A stretch of DNA of 64,000 nt from Planctomyces sp. SH-PL14 (GTDB lineage: Bacteria; Planctomycetota; Planctomycetia; Planctomycetales; Planctomycetaceae). A model generated the notes under the pieces. That model saw only the letters and a program-made list of their open reading frames with translations, searched no databases and had not been told where the DNA came from. The DNA lies in the NCBI RefSeq assembly GCF_001610835.1, contig NZ_CP011270.1:6776001-6840000 (forward strand). The letters are read 5' to 3'. A program made the position numbers and the translations under genes. Positions 8,812 through 17,607 of this stretch are shown in pieces (positions within the stretch are counted from its first letter, which is position 1; the number at the start of each line of letters is the position of its first letter).

Positions 8812-9139
8812 AACCGGGGTCCAGGGGGAACCCCTGGTGGGGGATGCAAGGGGGCGACGCCCCCTTGCCCGCCGGAGGCCGTCTCGTCGGGAGATGTCTG
8901 AAGGACCACTTGTCCAAGCGCGGACACCGTGCCGGATGCCCCTTCACCAACCAGTGGGGATTCCAGAGCGAGCGGTGAGTCCTCAACGCCGGTTCCCCAA
9001 AACGGACATCCGTTGTGTGCCACGGTTCTGCATCGAAAATGCCTCCGGCGGCAAGGGGGCTGTGTTATTTTTTGGCCCCTTGACCCCGGCTGCCGTAGCA
9101 CGTTGGGTTTGAGCGAGCAGCGTCGTGCCGGCAAGGACG
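8812..9139 (-). repeat. Dispersed hairpin element, copy 3
   Basis: Full-length, minus orientation, between the convergent CapD-like gene and the 368-residue gene. End 2 (GGTCCAGGGGGAACCCCTGG) is at the left and end 1 (GTGCCGGCAAGGACG) at the right. Its first hairpin has a T-rich loop (TGTGTTATTTTTT, 9061-9073) flanked by GGGGGC and GGCCCC, not seen in the other full-length copies but resembling, as complement, the loop in copy 1. Confidence 0.9.
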
Positions 9140-9294
9140 TGCTTCGAGACACCGCTCAGTCTTATTCCTCGACCGACCACCCTTGGACGATTGCACCCGG
9201 CGGCGATGTGGTGCGGGTCCTCGACTCGACATTTGCCGGGGGCCAGGGTGGCGGGACCCGCGTCCCGGCCACCCTGCTGGCCCGCCTCCCGGTT
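9140..9294. other. Gene-free stretch beside repeat copy 3
   Basis: About 155 bases between the repeat and the stop codon of the minus-strand gene. It includes GGGGCCAGGGTGGCGGG and similar G-rich runs. No ORF, terminator or promoter stands out. Confidence 0.4.
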
Positions 9295-10401
9295 TCAAAG
9301 CCCCGCCTCGAGCTGTTCTTCCTCGTGGCGGAGGACCGCCTGCCCGAGCATGATCGAGGCCCGCATCGCCATGTAGCTGGAGACCGCCTTCAGGTACGCC
9401 GCCCCCGCCTTCTTCCGTCCCGGCTTGCCGAACTCGTAAATCGCCATCCCGGTCTCGCGGGTCCGCGTTCCGACCGGCAAGTACTCGTACGACTCCAGCC
9501 GCTTCCCGTTCTCGGGCGTCCCGGCAAAAGTGATGATGTGCGGGTGGACGGAGGGGCGGTAGACGAGCGGGAACAGGGAGCTGTACTGGTAAGCCAGCGT
9601 ACGGATCTGGGCACTCTCCCGAGCCGCCTTGGCCCGCCGCATGTCGGGAAGGATCCGCTCGTTGACGGCGTTCTGGTGGACGAACGGGCTGGGGCTCTCG
9701 ATGTCCTCCGGCCGGATGTCCATGTCCTCCATCTGACCGTCGCGAAACCGCTCGTAGGCCCCCCTCGTCAGGGGGACGACGACGTTGACCCCCACCCGCA
9801 TCGGTTCACCGTTCTCGTCGATCGTGGCGAACAGGACCGACCGCTCATCCCCCTTCCAGAATCGCAGCAGAAGGTCGATGTACTCATCGACCGTCCGCCG
9901 CATGATCCGCTCCCCAAGGACACGGGCCTTCTCCGGCGAGAGCGTATGGTCGTTGTGATACCCGACGCTCTCGACGACGATTCGCGCCGCCAGCGCGATG
10001 TCCTCTTCGTTCCGGCAATAGGCCTCTTCGGGGATCTGCCAGCCGCTGATGAGGTACGAGTACAGCCGGCCCCACCCCAGTTTCCAGACGCCTCCACTCG
10101 AGTCGTCGCGGCGATCGCGGCCGGAGGCGGGGGGAAGTTCGCTCGGCTCGGCGATCTCGGCCACGGGGAATTTCCCCAGACGGAGATGGTCGGAGATGTA
10201 TTCGGAAAACGACTCAATGGTGACCCGCGTCACCGGCTCCCCCAACCGCAGGGGGCGCCACTGGTGTTCGCTGAGACGGACAGCCGGGACCCGCTGCTTG
10301 CGGGCCCAGGTGAAGAAAGCCTTGCGGGTCATTCCTTCCTGATTCCAGTTGAACGTCTCCAGGAACGCGGGACGCAACTTCAGACTCAACTCAACAGACA
10401 T
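9295..10401 (-). CDS. Protein of unknown function, 368 aa
   Basis: I do not recognise the family. The protein is soluble, with no signal peptide or membrane segment and many charged residues. It has two regions separated by a polar linker near 90-105 (PPASGRDRRDDSSGG). Notable segments are GWGRLYSYLISGWQIPEEAY, FWKGDERSVLFATIDENGEP (a beta-hairpin-like stretch) and VYRPSVHPHIITFAG. The plus-strand ORF over the same bases begins inside repeat copy 3 and is arginine/proline-rich, so this strand is the coding one. Confidence 0.7.
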   Translation of the reverse strand: MSVELSLKLRPAFLETFNWNQEGMTRKAFFTWARKQRVPAVRLSEHQWRPLRLGEPVTRVTIESFSEYISDHLRLGKFPVAEIAEPSELPPASGRDRRDDSSGGVWKLGWGRLYSYLISGWQIPEEAYCRNEEDIALAARIVVESVGYHNDHTLSPEKARVLGERIMRRTVDEYIDLLLRFWKGDERSVLFATIDENGEPMRVGVNVVVPLTRGAYERFRDGQMEDMDIRPEDIESPSPFVHQNAVNERILPDMRRAKAARESAQIRTLAYQYSSLFPLVYRPSVHPHIITFAGTPENGKRLESYEYLPVGTRTRETGMAIYEFGKPGRKKAGAAYLKAVSSYMAMRASIMLGQAVLRHEEEQLEAGL

Positions 10402-10555
10402 CCGGCCCCATCCTGTGCAGACTCACTCTGCGCCAACGCAGCGAGTTTAGAGGGGGCGGATCGTATCGGAAGGGCGCTACAGAATGGATGTTGTGCGCGC
10501 GCACGATTGCGGCGGAGTCTCGGGAGTGCGGATCGTTCGTTCTGACAGGCGACGG

Positions 10556-11185
10556 TCAGAAGTGCGTCGGAATGAAGAACGACGCGATGAACGCCCCCCA
10601 CACGAAAGTCGTGGCGACCAGCAGGACGATGGCGACCCAATAGCGCCGCAGTCCGCGCGGCGACAGCTTGGGCTTGTCGATCGAAAGAACGAGCGGAACC
10701 GTGATGAAGAGGAGCGGGGCACAGGCCAGGTTCAGGATCGCCCCGCGAAGCAGGCGGCGGATCTTGTCGTCTTCCGTGAGTTCGGAGGGGGCTTTCGTGC
10801 CTGTTGTCTGATCTGCTGAATCCGGAGTGTCTGCTGGCGTCCCTTCCGACGGAACATCGCCGGAGTTTCCGCAGTTCCAGCAGACGTCGAATCCGGCGTC
10901 GACGTCGGACCCGCACCGCGGGCAGGTCCAGGCCGTTCGAACCGCGCGGTCCGACGCCTCCTGCTCCTCCCGCGCCAGCAGATCCCGCGCGGCCGCGGCG
11001 TCCTCCTGGGCGACCATGAGCTTCACATACTCGACCGCGGTGCCGACGTAGCTCAGCGTCGTGCGGATCTGCCCACCCAGGAGTGTGCTGGCGATTCCGC
11101 TCTGTTCCAGAAGCGCCTGCGCCGAGGCCGCTTCGACCTCGTTGTGGAACTCGCGGACACATTCCAGCCGATCCAGCTCATTCAT
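10556..11185 (-). CDS. DUF2007-like / zinc-ribbon membrane protein
   Basis: 209 residues. The N-terminal 70 residues resemble DUF2007 putative signal-transducing domains (VREFHNEVEAASAQALLEQSGI, VKLMVAQEDAAAARDLL). A zinc ribbon follows (CPRCGSD-x8-CWNCG, about residues 88-104), then an acidic linker and two membrane helices (about 150-170 and 182-203). Function unknown; the arrangement suggests a membrane-tethered sensor or adaptor. The gene stands alone on the minus strand. Confidence 0.65.
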   Translation of the reverse strand: MNELDRLECVREFHNEVEAASAQALLEQSGIASTLLGGQIRTTLSYVGTAVEYVKLMVAQEDAAAARDLLAREEQEASDRAVRTAWTCPRCGSDVDAGFDVCWNCGNSGDVPSEGTPADTPDSADQTTGTKAPSELTEDDKIRRLLRGAILNLACAPLLFITVPLVLSIDKPKLSPRGLRRYWVAIVLLVATTFVWGAFIASFFIPTHF

Positions 11186-11389
11186 CGGCAGTGTCTCAGA
11201 GGCGGTCCGAGAGGAGAAGAATGGTCGTTCTTTCTACCGAAGCGGGCACCCGCTGTCACGGTCCCCCTCTCGCTCCACGAGAGGAGCACGCAGGGGGAGG
11301 CCTCAAAGTCGAAGCCTCGCTTCGCTGCAGCCGAACCGCCGTTCATACGGATCGGCTCGCAACGTGGGCGACCGGATCGCTTTTCGGGC

Positions 11390-12658
11390 TCAACCCGCCG
11401 GAGCGGCTTCGCCGCCGAAGCAGTAGAGGTGCTCGAACGTCCGGAGCAGAACGTTTCCGTTGACGAGAACCGGAGTCGCCACCGTCTTCTCTTCCTGGGG
11501 GAGAGGATTGGTCGCCAGCAGTTTTCCGCTGGCGGCGTCGAGGACGAACGTCGTCCCGTCTTCCCGCGTCAGGTAGAGATGCCCGTTCGCCAGGACCGGA
11601 GAAGCGCTGTAGGCCAGGCGGTTTTTGGGGAGCGACGCGGTCCAGACTTCGTCGCCGGTCTCCACGTTCAGGCAGCCCGCCTTCCCCTTGTCGGTCGCCA
11701 CATAGACCTTGCCGTTGTGCGCGACCGGAGTCGGGACATCCGCGGACAGCTCCCCCTTCGTCCATTGGACATGAGACTTCGTCACGTCGCCGGTTCCCCC
11801 CAGCCGGATCGCCGTCAGCGAATTGCCGCGGGCATACGGCGCCACGACGATGTTTCCGTCGATGACCGGCGACGAGATCGATCGGAAGAACCCGTTCTGC
11901 TCCGGATTCAGCCCGCCGACCCGCCACAGTTCCTGGCCATTGGCGGCGTCATGGGCCGTGACATGGTCCGCTCCGAGGACGACGACAATCTCCTTCCCGC
12001 CGTGCTGGAGGACAACGGGTGTCGTGTAGCTCTGGGCCGCCTCCTTGGGGGCGGGAACGTTCCGGTCGACCTTCCAGGCGATCTCGCCCGTCTTCTTGTC
12101 GAGGGCCGCGAGGTACGAAGGGGAGGGCTCGCTCTGCATGACCGTGACGATGACATGGTTCTTCGTCATCACCGGCGAAGTTCCCAGGTCCCACCACAGC
12201 GTGTCTTCTCCGTACTCCTTCTGCAGGTTCTTCTCCCACAGGACCTTGCCGGACCGGTCCACGCCCGCCACGTCGCCGCTCTTGTAGTAGACCGCGATCA
12301 CCTGGCCATCGGTCACGGCGGAGGGATTGGCTCCCGTCGCCTTCTGGTGTTTCCCCTTCCGCTCGTCCCCGATCACCGCTTCCCACGCAGTCTTCCCGTT
12401 CAGATCGAGAGCCACCAGGATGTTCTTCCCCTCCTTGCCGCAGGTGACGTAGATCCGGCCTTCCCACACGATCGGAGTCGACCCGCCGCTCGGGAGGTCA
12501 ATCTTCCACTTCAGGTTCTTCTCGCCCGACCACTCGATCGGAAACGCACCGGCGGCGACGCCGTTGTGTTGCGGGCCCCGCCAGTTCGGCCAGTTGTCCG
12601 CCAGGATCGGGGAAGAGCAGAGCAGGGCAGCCAGGGAGAAGGCGGCGGCGGAACGCAT
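11390..12658 (-). CDS. Secreted PQQ-like beta-propeller protein (BamB-like)
   Basis: 422 residues with an N-terminal signal peptide (SAAAFSLAALLCSSPILA). After NWPNWRGPQHNG, typical of planctomycete PQQ-repeat proteins, there are repeated W/G motifs of beta-propeller blades: GRIYVTCG, LVALDLNGKTAWE, YLAALDKKTGEIAWK, GCLNVETGDEVW, TFVLDAASGKLL. The fold resembles BamB or PQQ dehydrogenases but lacks a recognisable dehydrogenase active site, so a binding or structural role outside the membrane is more likely than catalysis. Confidence 0.85.
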   Translation of the reverse strand: MRSAAAFSLAALLCSSPILADNWPNWRGPQHNGVAAGAFPIEWSGEKNLKWKIDLPSGGSTPIVWEGRIYVTCGKEGKNILVALDLNGKTAWEAVIGDERKGKHQKATGANPSAVTDGQVIAVYYKSGDVAGVDRSGKVLWEKNLQKEYGEDTLWWDLGTSPVMTKNHVIVTVMQSEPSPSYLAALDKKTGEIAWKVDRNVPAPKEAAQSYTTPVVLQHGGKEIVVVLGADHVTAHDAANGQELWRVGGLNPEQNGFFRSISSPVIDGNIVVAPYARGNSLTAIRLGGTGDVTKSHVQWTKGELSADVPTPVAHNGKVYVATDKGKAGCLNVETGDEVWTASLPKNRLAYSASPVLANGHLYLTREDGTTFVLDAASGKLLATNPLPQEEKTVATPVLVNGNVLLRTFEHLYCFGGEAAPAG

Positions 12659-13063
12659 GCGTGACCTCGGGAACGTTCGAAGCAGGAAGGATCAGCCGTT
12701 CATTATGAGTGGCCGATCGCATTTGTGAACCGATCTTTGCGTCCCGCGGGAGGGCGAGGCTCCTGCCGAGCCGCGTCGGTGGCCCCCGCGGCCAATCCAT
12801 CTCCGGGCATTCTCCGCGTCCTCCGTCCCTCTGTGTTTCAAAACCTCTTCCGGAAGGAAACAAAGAGATCACAGAGAGCCCCTCTCGACCTTCCACCTGA
12901 AGCGTCTCCCCCCCACCGAACAACCGGCAGAATCGATACGGTCGGTCCCGCTACGCCCACGAAAGGTGACAACCTCGTTGCCTGACACCCACAACCGACG
13001 GGCCGTCTGCAGCGCGGACTAGGTTTCGAAAAAGCCACTCACTCTGTGCGTCGCGTGTCCCGA
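12659..13063. other. Gene-free divergent region with repeat fragments
   Basis: About 400 bases between divergent genes. It contains a GGGAGGGCGAGGCTCCTGCCGA repeat near 12749, then TCTCCGCGTCCTCCGTCCC and CTGTGTTTCAAAACC segments typical of dispersed palindromic remnants. The promoters of both flanking genes should lie here, but I see no consensus pair. Confidence 0.4.
12743..12792. repeat. GGGAGGGCGAGGCTCCTG repeat, copy 1
   Basis: The core GGGAGGGCGAGGCTCCTGCC, followed by GAGCCGC, recurs at 58881-58916 with only small differences. GGCGAGGCTCCTGCCGAGCC can fold on itself (GGCTC/GAGCC). It marks a short dispersed repeat family. Confidence 0.6.
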
Positions 13064-14251
13064 ATGCCCGACCTCGAACTCTCCGCTCTCGACAACCCGG
13101 TCGCCCCCACCCCCGCCCCCCCGGCTATCCGTACGGACCGCACCTTCGTCCGCCGGCTGCTCCTCGAAGAGATCGACACCGCCTTCGAACGCCGCTGGAA
13201 GGACCTTGCCCGCCGCAGCCTTACGCCGAACCCGTTCCTCGAACCGGAATTCGTCCTCCCCGCCCTCGAGCATCTGCCGGACCTCGCCCGCCCTATCTTC
13301 CTGGCGGTCGAAGGAGACCGCGGGGCGCTTGTCGGCCTCGGAATCTTCGAAGAGGTGTCCGGCTCCCGCCGGCTGCCGATTCCGCACCTCCGCTCCTGGC
13401 AGACACCACACACCTATCTCGACGGACTCCTCCTCGACCGGCGGATCCCGGAACTGGCGGTCTCGTCGCTCTGGAAGTACCTCGTCAACGATTCGCACGC
13501 CTGGCACGGTGTGGAATTCCCACGCCTGCGGGAGGGGGACGAACTCGACGCCGCCCTGACATTCATCAGCGAACAGGCCGAGGTCGACTGGGTCGACGGC
13601 CGGTCCATCGTCCGGGCCCAGCTGGAGACCGACTGGAGCCCCGAAGTCCAGCAGGCCGCGATCTCCCCCAAACGGGCCAAGAGCCTCCGCCGCGGATGGC
13701 ACGAGCTCGAGCGCCGCGGGGCAACAGCCTTCCACGTCGAGCGGCATGACCAGACCACCGTCGCCGGCCCCGTCACGGACTTCCTCCGTCTGGAGTCGCT
13801 CGGCTGGAAAGCGGACGAAGGGACCGCGATGGAGTGCTGCGCGGAACAGCGGGCCTTCTTCGTCTCCATGATGGACCGCTTCGCCGCCTCGGGACGGACC
13901 CTGTTCACAACCGTCACCGTCGACGGGGCCACGGTCGGAACGGTGGCCCACATCGTCAGCGGGGCAGGGGCCTTCGCTTTCAAGCTCGGCTGGGACCCGG
14001 CGTTCGAGCGGGGCTGCCCGGGCTTCCAGCTCAAGGCGCATCTCGCGGAACACGCCGACGAGCTCCTGCCGGAGATCCGCTGGGTCGACAGCTGCTCGTC
14101 GGAAGGTTCGTTCATCGAACACCTCTGGGGGGGCCGGACCACGGTCCGCAGCCGCCTGTTCCTGACGAGCCGCGCCGCGAGCGTTGCGGCCATGTTCGTG
14201 GACAAAGTGAAGTCGATCCGGGATGTCCTGCTGGGACGGAGCAGCTCGTGA
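13064..14251 (+). CDS. BioF2/CelD-type GNAT acyltransferase
   Basis: 395 residues. The fold looks like the double GNAT of the CelD/BcsL/FemAB-like group: NPFLEPEFVLPALEHL near the N terminus, SPKRAKSLRRGWHELE in the linker, FLRLESLGWKADEG, FFVSMMDRFAASGRTLFTTVTVDGATVG, and FKLGWDPAFERGCPGFQLKAHL in the second half. Such proteins transfer acyl or aminoacyl groups during envelope or polysaccharide modification. The stop codon overlaps the start of the acyltransferase-3 gene (GTGA), so the two are translationally coupled. The ATG at 13064 is preferred; GTG codons at 13046 and 13055 are alternatives. Confidence 0.75.
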   Translation: MPDLELSALDNPVAPTPAPPAIRTDRTFVRRLLLEEIDTAFERRWKDLARRSLTPNPFLEPEFVLPALEHLPDLARPIFLAVEGDRGALVGLGIFEEVSGSRRLPIPHLRSWQTPHTYLDGLLLDRRIPELAVSSLWKYLVNDSHAWHGVEFPRLREGDELDAALTFISEQAEVDWVDGRSIVRAQLETDWSPEVQQAAISPKRAKSLRRGWHELERRGATAFHVERHDQTTVAGPVTDFLRLESLGWKADEGTAMECCAEQRAFFVSMMDRFAASGRTLFTTVTVDGATVGTVAHIVSGAGAFAFKLGWDPAFERGCPGFQLKAHLAEHADELLPEIRWVDSCSSEGSFIEHLWGGRTTVRSRLFLTSRAASVAAMFVDKVKSIRDVLLGRSSS

Positions 14252-15555
14252 GTTCAACGAAAGCCGATACCTCCGGCCATGTCCGGGCCCTCGACACAGC
14301 CGGCCACGTCCGGGCGCTCGACGGAGTGCGGGGCCTCGCGATCCTGCTGGTCTTCCTCTACGACTGCCTCCGGCCTGAGGCGGGAGGCCCGATCAACTAC
14401 GTGATCCGCCGCATCTGCACGGCGGGTTGGATCGGCGTCGATCTGTTCTTCGTCCTCTCCGGATTTCTGATCACCGGGATCCTGCTCGATTCGAAAGGGC
14501 GGCCCGGCTACTTCTCGAGCTTCTTCCTGCGGCGGTCGGTCCGGATCTTTCCGCTGTACTACATCGCCCTCGCGTTCACGTTCGTGGTCCTCCCGATGTG
14601 GTGCCGCTGGAGCGGCGGCCACCCGGAGCTCGAATCGAAGCTGGCGGCCCTCTCCGCCGATCAGGTCTGGTACTGGACCTATCTTCAGAACTGGCTCTTC
14701 GCATTCCGGCAGTCTTGGCCCGAGCCGGACTACCTCAAGCACTTCTGGTCGCTGGCGATCGAGGAGCAGTTCTACCTCGTGTGGCCGTTCGTGGTCGCGG
14801 CGGTTTCACTCCGATCGATGCCGGCTCTCTGCCTGGCGATGATCGGGACCTCGGTCGCGGTTCGGACCGGGCTTTATCTCAATGGTTACCACTGGGTGAC
14901 GACGTTCGCCCCGACGATCTGCCGGCTCGACGGCCTGGCGATGGGTGCCCTCGCGGCAACGCTGCTCCGGACCGACTCCTGGCGCGACCGCGTGACCCGC
15001 TGGAGTCCGCCGATCGCCGCCGCCTCGCTCGTCGGACTGTTTGCGGTCGACAAGGTCTGGCCGGTCCTCGCGAACGATCACGTCGGCACGCACACCATCG
15101 GACATACGTTCTTCGCGGTCGTCTTCGCGTCGTTCATCGTGACTGCAAGAACCTCGGGCGAGCGGTCCTGGCTCGCGCGGGGGCTGTCGAACTCGTTCCT
15201 CGTTCTGTTGGGGCAGCTGAGCTACGGGCTCTATGTCTTCCACCGCCCGATCCACAAGTTCGTCCTCGGTTGGAATCTCGACGGTTTGCCCGCCGGTCTT
15301 CGCTCCTACGCCGAGTTCGCCGCCACGCTGGGCCTCTCGCTCCTCGTCGCCGGGCTGAGCTGGATCCTGATCGAGAAGCCGATGCTCCGGCTGAAGCGAT
15401 ACTTTCCCCGGCCGGACGAAACCCGCGACTCGTCCAATCCGCCCCCGGCTCCCGAGGCAGAGTCGGTACAGCCCACCCCCGATCCCGACTATCATTGGCC
15501 TGTCCGGGAACCTAAAGAGCCGCGCGGGGCGGAGGTTGTGACCAGCCTCCGGTGA
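14248..15555 (+). CDS. Acyltransferase-3 family membrane protein (OafA/YrhL-like)
   Basis: 435 residues, about ten membrane helices. Family features: ALDGVRGLAILLVFLYDC in helix 1, GVDLFFVLSGFLITGILL in helix 2, FFLRRSVRIFPLYYIAL, and HFWSLAIEEQFYLVWP. These proteins O-acylate surface polysaccharides or peptidoglycan. Odd point: the conserved R-x10-H of helix 1 reads R-x10-D here. The GTG at 14248 overlaps the preceding stop (GTGA); the longer frame upstream only shadows the GNAT gene. The 435-residue length fits the single-domain form with no SGNH domain. Confidence 0.9.
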   Translation: MSSTKADTSGHVRALDTAGHVRALDGVRGLAILLVFLYDCLRPEAGGPINYVIRRICTAGWIGVDLFFVLSGFLITGILLDSKGRPGYFSSFFLRRSVRIFPLYYIALAFTFVVLPMWCRWSGGHPELESKLAALSADQVWYWTYLQNWLFAFRQSWPEPDYLKHFWSLAIEEQFYLVWPFVVAAVSLRSMPALCLAMIGTSVAVRTGLYLNGYHWVTTFAPTICRLDGLAMGALAATLLRTDSWRDRVTRWSPPIAAASLVGLFAVDKVWPVLANDHVGTHTIGHTFFAVVFASFIVTARTSGERSWLARGLSNSFLVLLGQLSYGLYVFHRPIHKFVLGWNLDGLPAGLRSYAEFAATLGLSLLVAGLSWILIEKPMLRLKRYFPRPDETRDSSNPPPAPEAESVQPTPDPDYHWPVREPKEPRGAEVVTSLR

Positions 15556-15629
15556 CACGCACGACGCCTCTGGCGGTTGCCGGCGCGGCCCAACGGCCGT
15601 CCACGACAACTGCCATCCACGAGAGTGCC

Positions 15630-15938
15630 GTGTCCGAACTGATCCGCGTCGCCGCCGTCACCGACATTCCGCCGGGAGGCCGGCTCTCCGCGGAAGTGGA
15701 CGAAACGCCGGTCCTGCTGCTCCGGGCCGGGGACGACTTCTACTGTCTCGAAGATGTCTGCACGCACGACGGCCAGCCGCTGACCGATGGACCGTTCGAC
15801 GGCCGCGAGATCACCTGTCCGCGGCACGGCGCCAAGTTCGATGTCCGGACTGGAAAGCCGACCTGCATGCCGGCCACTTCGCCGGTCCGGGTCTTTGAAG
15901 TCACGGTGCGGGACGGGGCCGTGTTCGTGAAGGCGTGA
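15630..15938 (+). CDS. Rieske-type [2Fe-2S] ferredoxin (NirD/BphF-like)
   Basis: 102 residues from the GTG at 15630, preceded by GAGAG. Cluster ligands are complete: CTH, 16 residues, then CPRH, followed by GAKFDVRTGKPTCMPA. The length and sequence fit small non-haem-iron or nitrite-reductase-type Rieske ferredoxins, cytoplasmic electron carriers. An alternative GTG at 15552 overlaps the previous stop as GTGA, like the pair before it, but would add a low-complexity 26-residue tail. The SUF genes lie 2.3 kb downstream. Confidence 0.85.
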   Translation: MSELIRVAAVTDIPPGGRLSAEVDETPVLLLRAGDDFYCLEDVCTHDGQPLTDGPFDGREITCPRHGAKFDVRTGKPTCMPATSPVRVFEVTVRDGAVFVKA

Positions 15939-16139
15939 CGCAGGTTGCCCATTCTTCAACCATCTGACTCGCGGCTTGGTGAACCGGCCGAAGAGAGGGA
16001 GCGTCTTTCCAAGACGCTGCGGTTCGCAATGCCGTTTTTGAGACCGGGAGTCATCTCGGCTGCTTTTTGACAGATTTCCTTGTGAAAATTGTCGCGCTGC
16101 CTAGGATGGGGGAAGCCCCCGAGTTTCCCCTGGAATCCC

Positions 16140-16769
16140 ATGCGAGCATCGCTCGAACAACCCGACCGCGACTTCCTCGCCGAACTGCATCGGCGGGGTC
16201 AGGTTTCGATCTCGGAACTCTGTTCGGCGATGAAGGTTACGGCCACAGCCGTCCGGCAGAGACTGGTTCGCCTGCAGGCGGCCGGGCTGGTCGACCGGAA
16301 CGTCGTCCGCGGCGAGCGCGGGCGGCCGCACTACCTGTACGGAGTCAGCCAAGAAGGGTTGAACCGGCTCGGAGACAATTACCGGGAACTGGCTCTGCTG
16401 CTTTGGGACGAGATCCAGCAGATCGAGGAGCCGGATCTCAAGTCACGGATGGTCAATAAGTTGCGGCAGTCGCTCGTCAAGGCGTACGGCGAATCCGTCC
16501 GCTCGGAGAACACCGGCGAGCGGATGGAGGAATTGCGGCGGGGACTCGCCCGGCGCGGTTTCGACGTTGAGCTGAAAGCGGGCGCGGCCGAAGGCCTGCT
16601 CCCCGTACTGCGGGAGAACGCCTGCCCGTATCACGAGCTGGCGATGAAAGATTCGTCGATCTGCGATCTCGAGGAAACCGTGTTCTCCGAGATCGTGGGA
16701 GTCCCGATCCGGCGTTCCCAGTGTTGCCGGGACGGGCATTCCTGTTGTGAATTTGCCCCTGTGGGGTGA
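16140..16769 (+). CDS. SufR-like winged-helix regulator with cysteine-rich C terminus
   Basis: 209 residues. Residues 12-75 form a DeoR/ArsR-like winged helix (VSISELCSAMKVTATAVRQRLVRLQAAGLV, then GERGRPHYLY). The C-terminal part has C162-x12-C175, then C195, C196, C202 and C203; the first spacing matches the Fe-S ligands of SufR-type repressors. Together with sufC and sufB 1.4 kb downstream, this suggests an Fe-S-sensing repressor of SUF genes. The ATG at 16140 gives the family length; a TTG at 16089 is less likely. Confidence 0.8.
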   Translation: MRASLEQPDRDFLAELHRRGQVSISELCSAMKVTATAVRQRLVRLQAAGLVDRNVVRGERGRPHYLYGVSQEGLNRLGDNYRELALLLWDEIQQIEEPDLKSRMVNKLRQSLVKAYGESVRSENTGERMEELRRGLARRGFDVELKAGAAEGLLPVLRENACPYHELAMKDSSICDLEETVFSEIVGVPIRRSQCCRDGHSCCEFAPVG

Positions 16770-16770
16770 G

Positions 16771-16793
16771 TCCTCCGGCGAGAGGCCGGAGGA
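16771..16793 (+). terminator. Hairpin after the SufR-like gene
   Basis: TCCTCCGGC (16771-16779), a five-base loop GAGAG, and the exact complement GCCGGAGGA (16785-16793), starting one base after the stop codon. There is no T tract, so it may be a weak or factor-dependent terminator, or an mRNA-end stabiliser. Confidence 0.45.
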
Positions 16794-17038
16794 GACCGGC
16801 AAGAACACATTCGAAAACGTTGTCGAAAATTGGAAAGCGAAGTCCCGCGTTTCAGGAGATTGGTTTTGAAGAATGGCGACGGTTAGAGTCTGTCGCTGAA
16901 GTTCCTCGCAAGTGTCGATTCGGACTTGGATTCGGACGACGCGGCTGCGAAAGACATGCAAGTTCGGTCTGGCACGGAGTTCTCACTCCCTCCCCCTAGT
17001 CTTCTGATTAGTCCTCTGACAGGCAACGAGACGGAATC
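16794..17038. promoter_or_regulatory. Probable promoter region of nuoB
   Basis: About 245 bases, noticeably richer in A+T than its surroundings. It holds a direct repeat TCGAAAA-cgttg-TCGAAAA around 16812-16830 that could be an operator. No clear -35/-10 pair was identified. Confidence 0.3.
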
Positions 17039-17590
17039 ATGACCTGGATTGACGGCCGGTTTGAAGAGAATGTCATCACGACGACGCTCGAGCAGGCAAT
17101 GAACTGGGCGAAAGAGTCCAGCATCTGGCCGATGACGTTCGGGCTGGCGTGCTGTGCCATCGAGATGATGGCAACGGGAGCGAGCCGGTACGACCTCGAC
17201 CGCTTCGGTGCCGGTGCCTTCCGCGCCACGCCGCGGCAGGCGGACCTCATGATCGTCGCCGGGACCGTAACCTACAAAATGGCGAGCCGTGTCCGCCGCC
17301 TGTACGAGCAGATGCCGGATCCGAAGTACGTGATCGCCATGGGGGCCTGCACGGTCGGCGGCGGCCCGTACTTCAAGTACGGCTACCACGTCGTGAAGGG
17401 GGTCGATCTCGTGGTCCCCGTCGACGTCTATGTCCCCGGCTGCCCGCCGCGTCCCGAAGCCCTTCTCGAAGGGGTCATGCGGATCCAGGACAAGATCAAG
17501 GCCCGCCGCATCACGAAGGGAGCGACAGAAGTCCTCCCCGTCCCGCACCACACCGGCTACGTCAAGCAGCCAGAACTGATCAACGCCTGA
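17039..17590 (+). CDS. nuoB: NADH-quinone oxidoreductase subunit B, solitary copy
   Basis: 183 residues. All four ligands of the N2 [4Fe-4S] cluster are present: the CC pair in [11 protein letters not shown] in [10 protein letters not shown], and C in [14 protein letters not shown]. NuoB transfers electrons to quinone within complex I. No other nuo gene lies within the window; the next gene is an Uma2 nuclease and then sufC. It may be a complex I subunit encoded apart, or belong to another NuoB-like complex (hydrogenase small subunits share the fold). Sequence identity as NuoB is clear; the location is odd. Confidence 0.9.
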   Translation: MTWIDGRFEENVITTTLEQAMNWAKESSIWPMTFGLACCAIEMMATGASRYDLDRFGAGAFRATPRQADLMIVAGTVTYKMASRVRRLYEQMPDPKYVIAMGACTVGGGPYFKYGYHVVKGVDLVVPVDVYVPGCPPRPEALLEGVMRIQDKIKARRITKGATEVLPVPHHTGYVKQPELINA

Positions 17591-17607
17591 GGAGATTTTC
17601 CGGTTCG

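Noticed and set aside
8929-10545. 538-residue plus-strand ORF opposite the 368-residue protein
   Set aside because: Starts within repeat copy 3 and has no domain features; the minus strand has normal protein composition.
16067-16107. TTGACA promoter ahead of the SufR-like gene
   Set aside because: A perfect -35 at 16067-16072, but no -10-like hexamer at 16-18 bases; TAGGAT at 16102 is too far.
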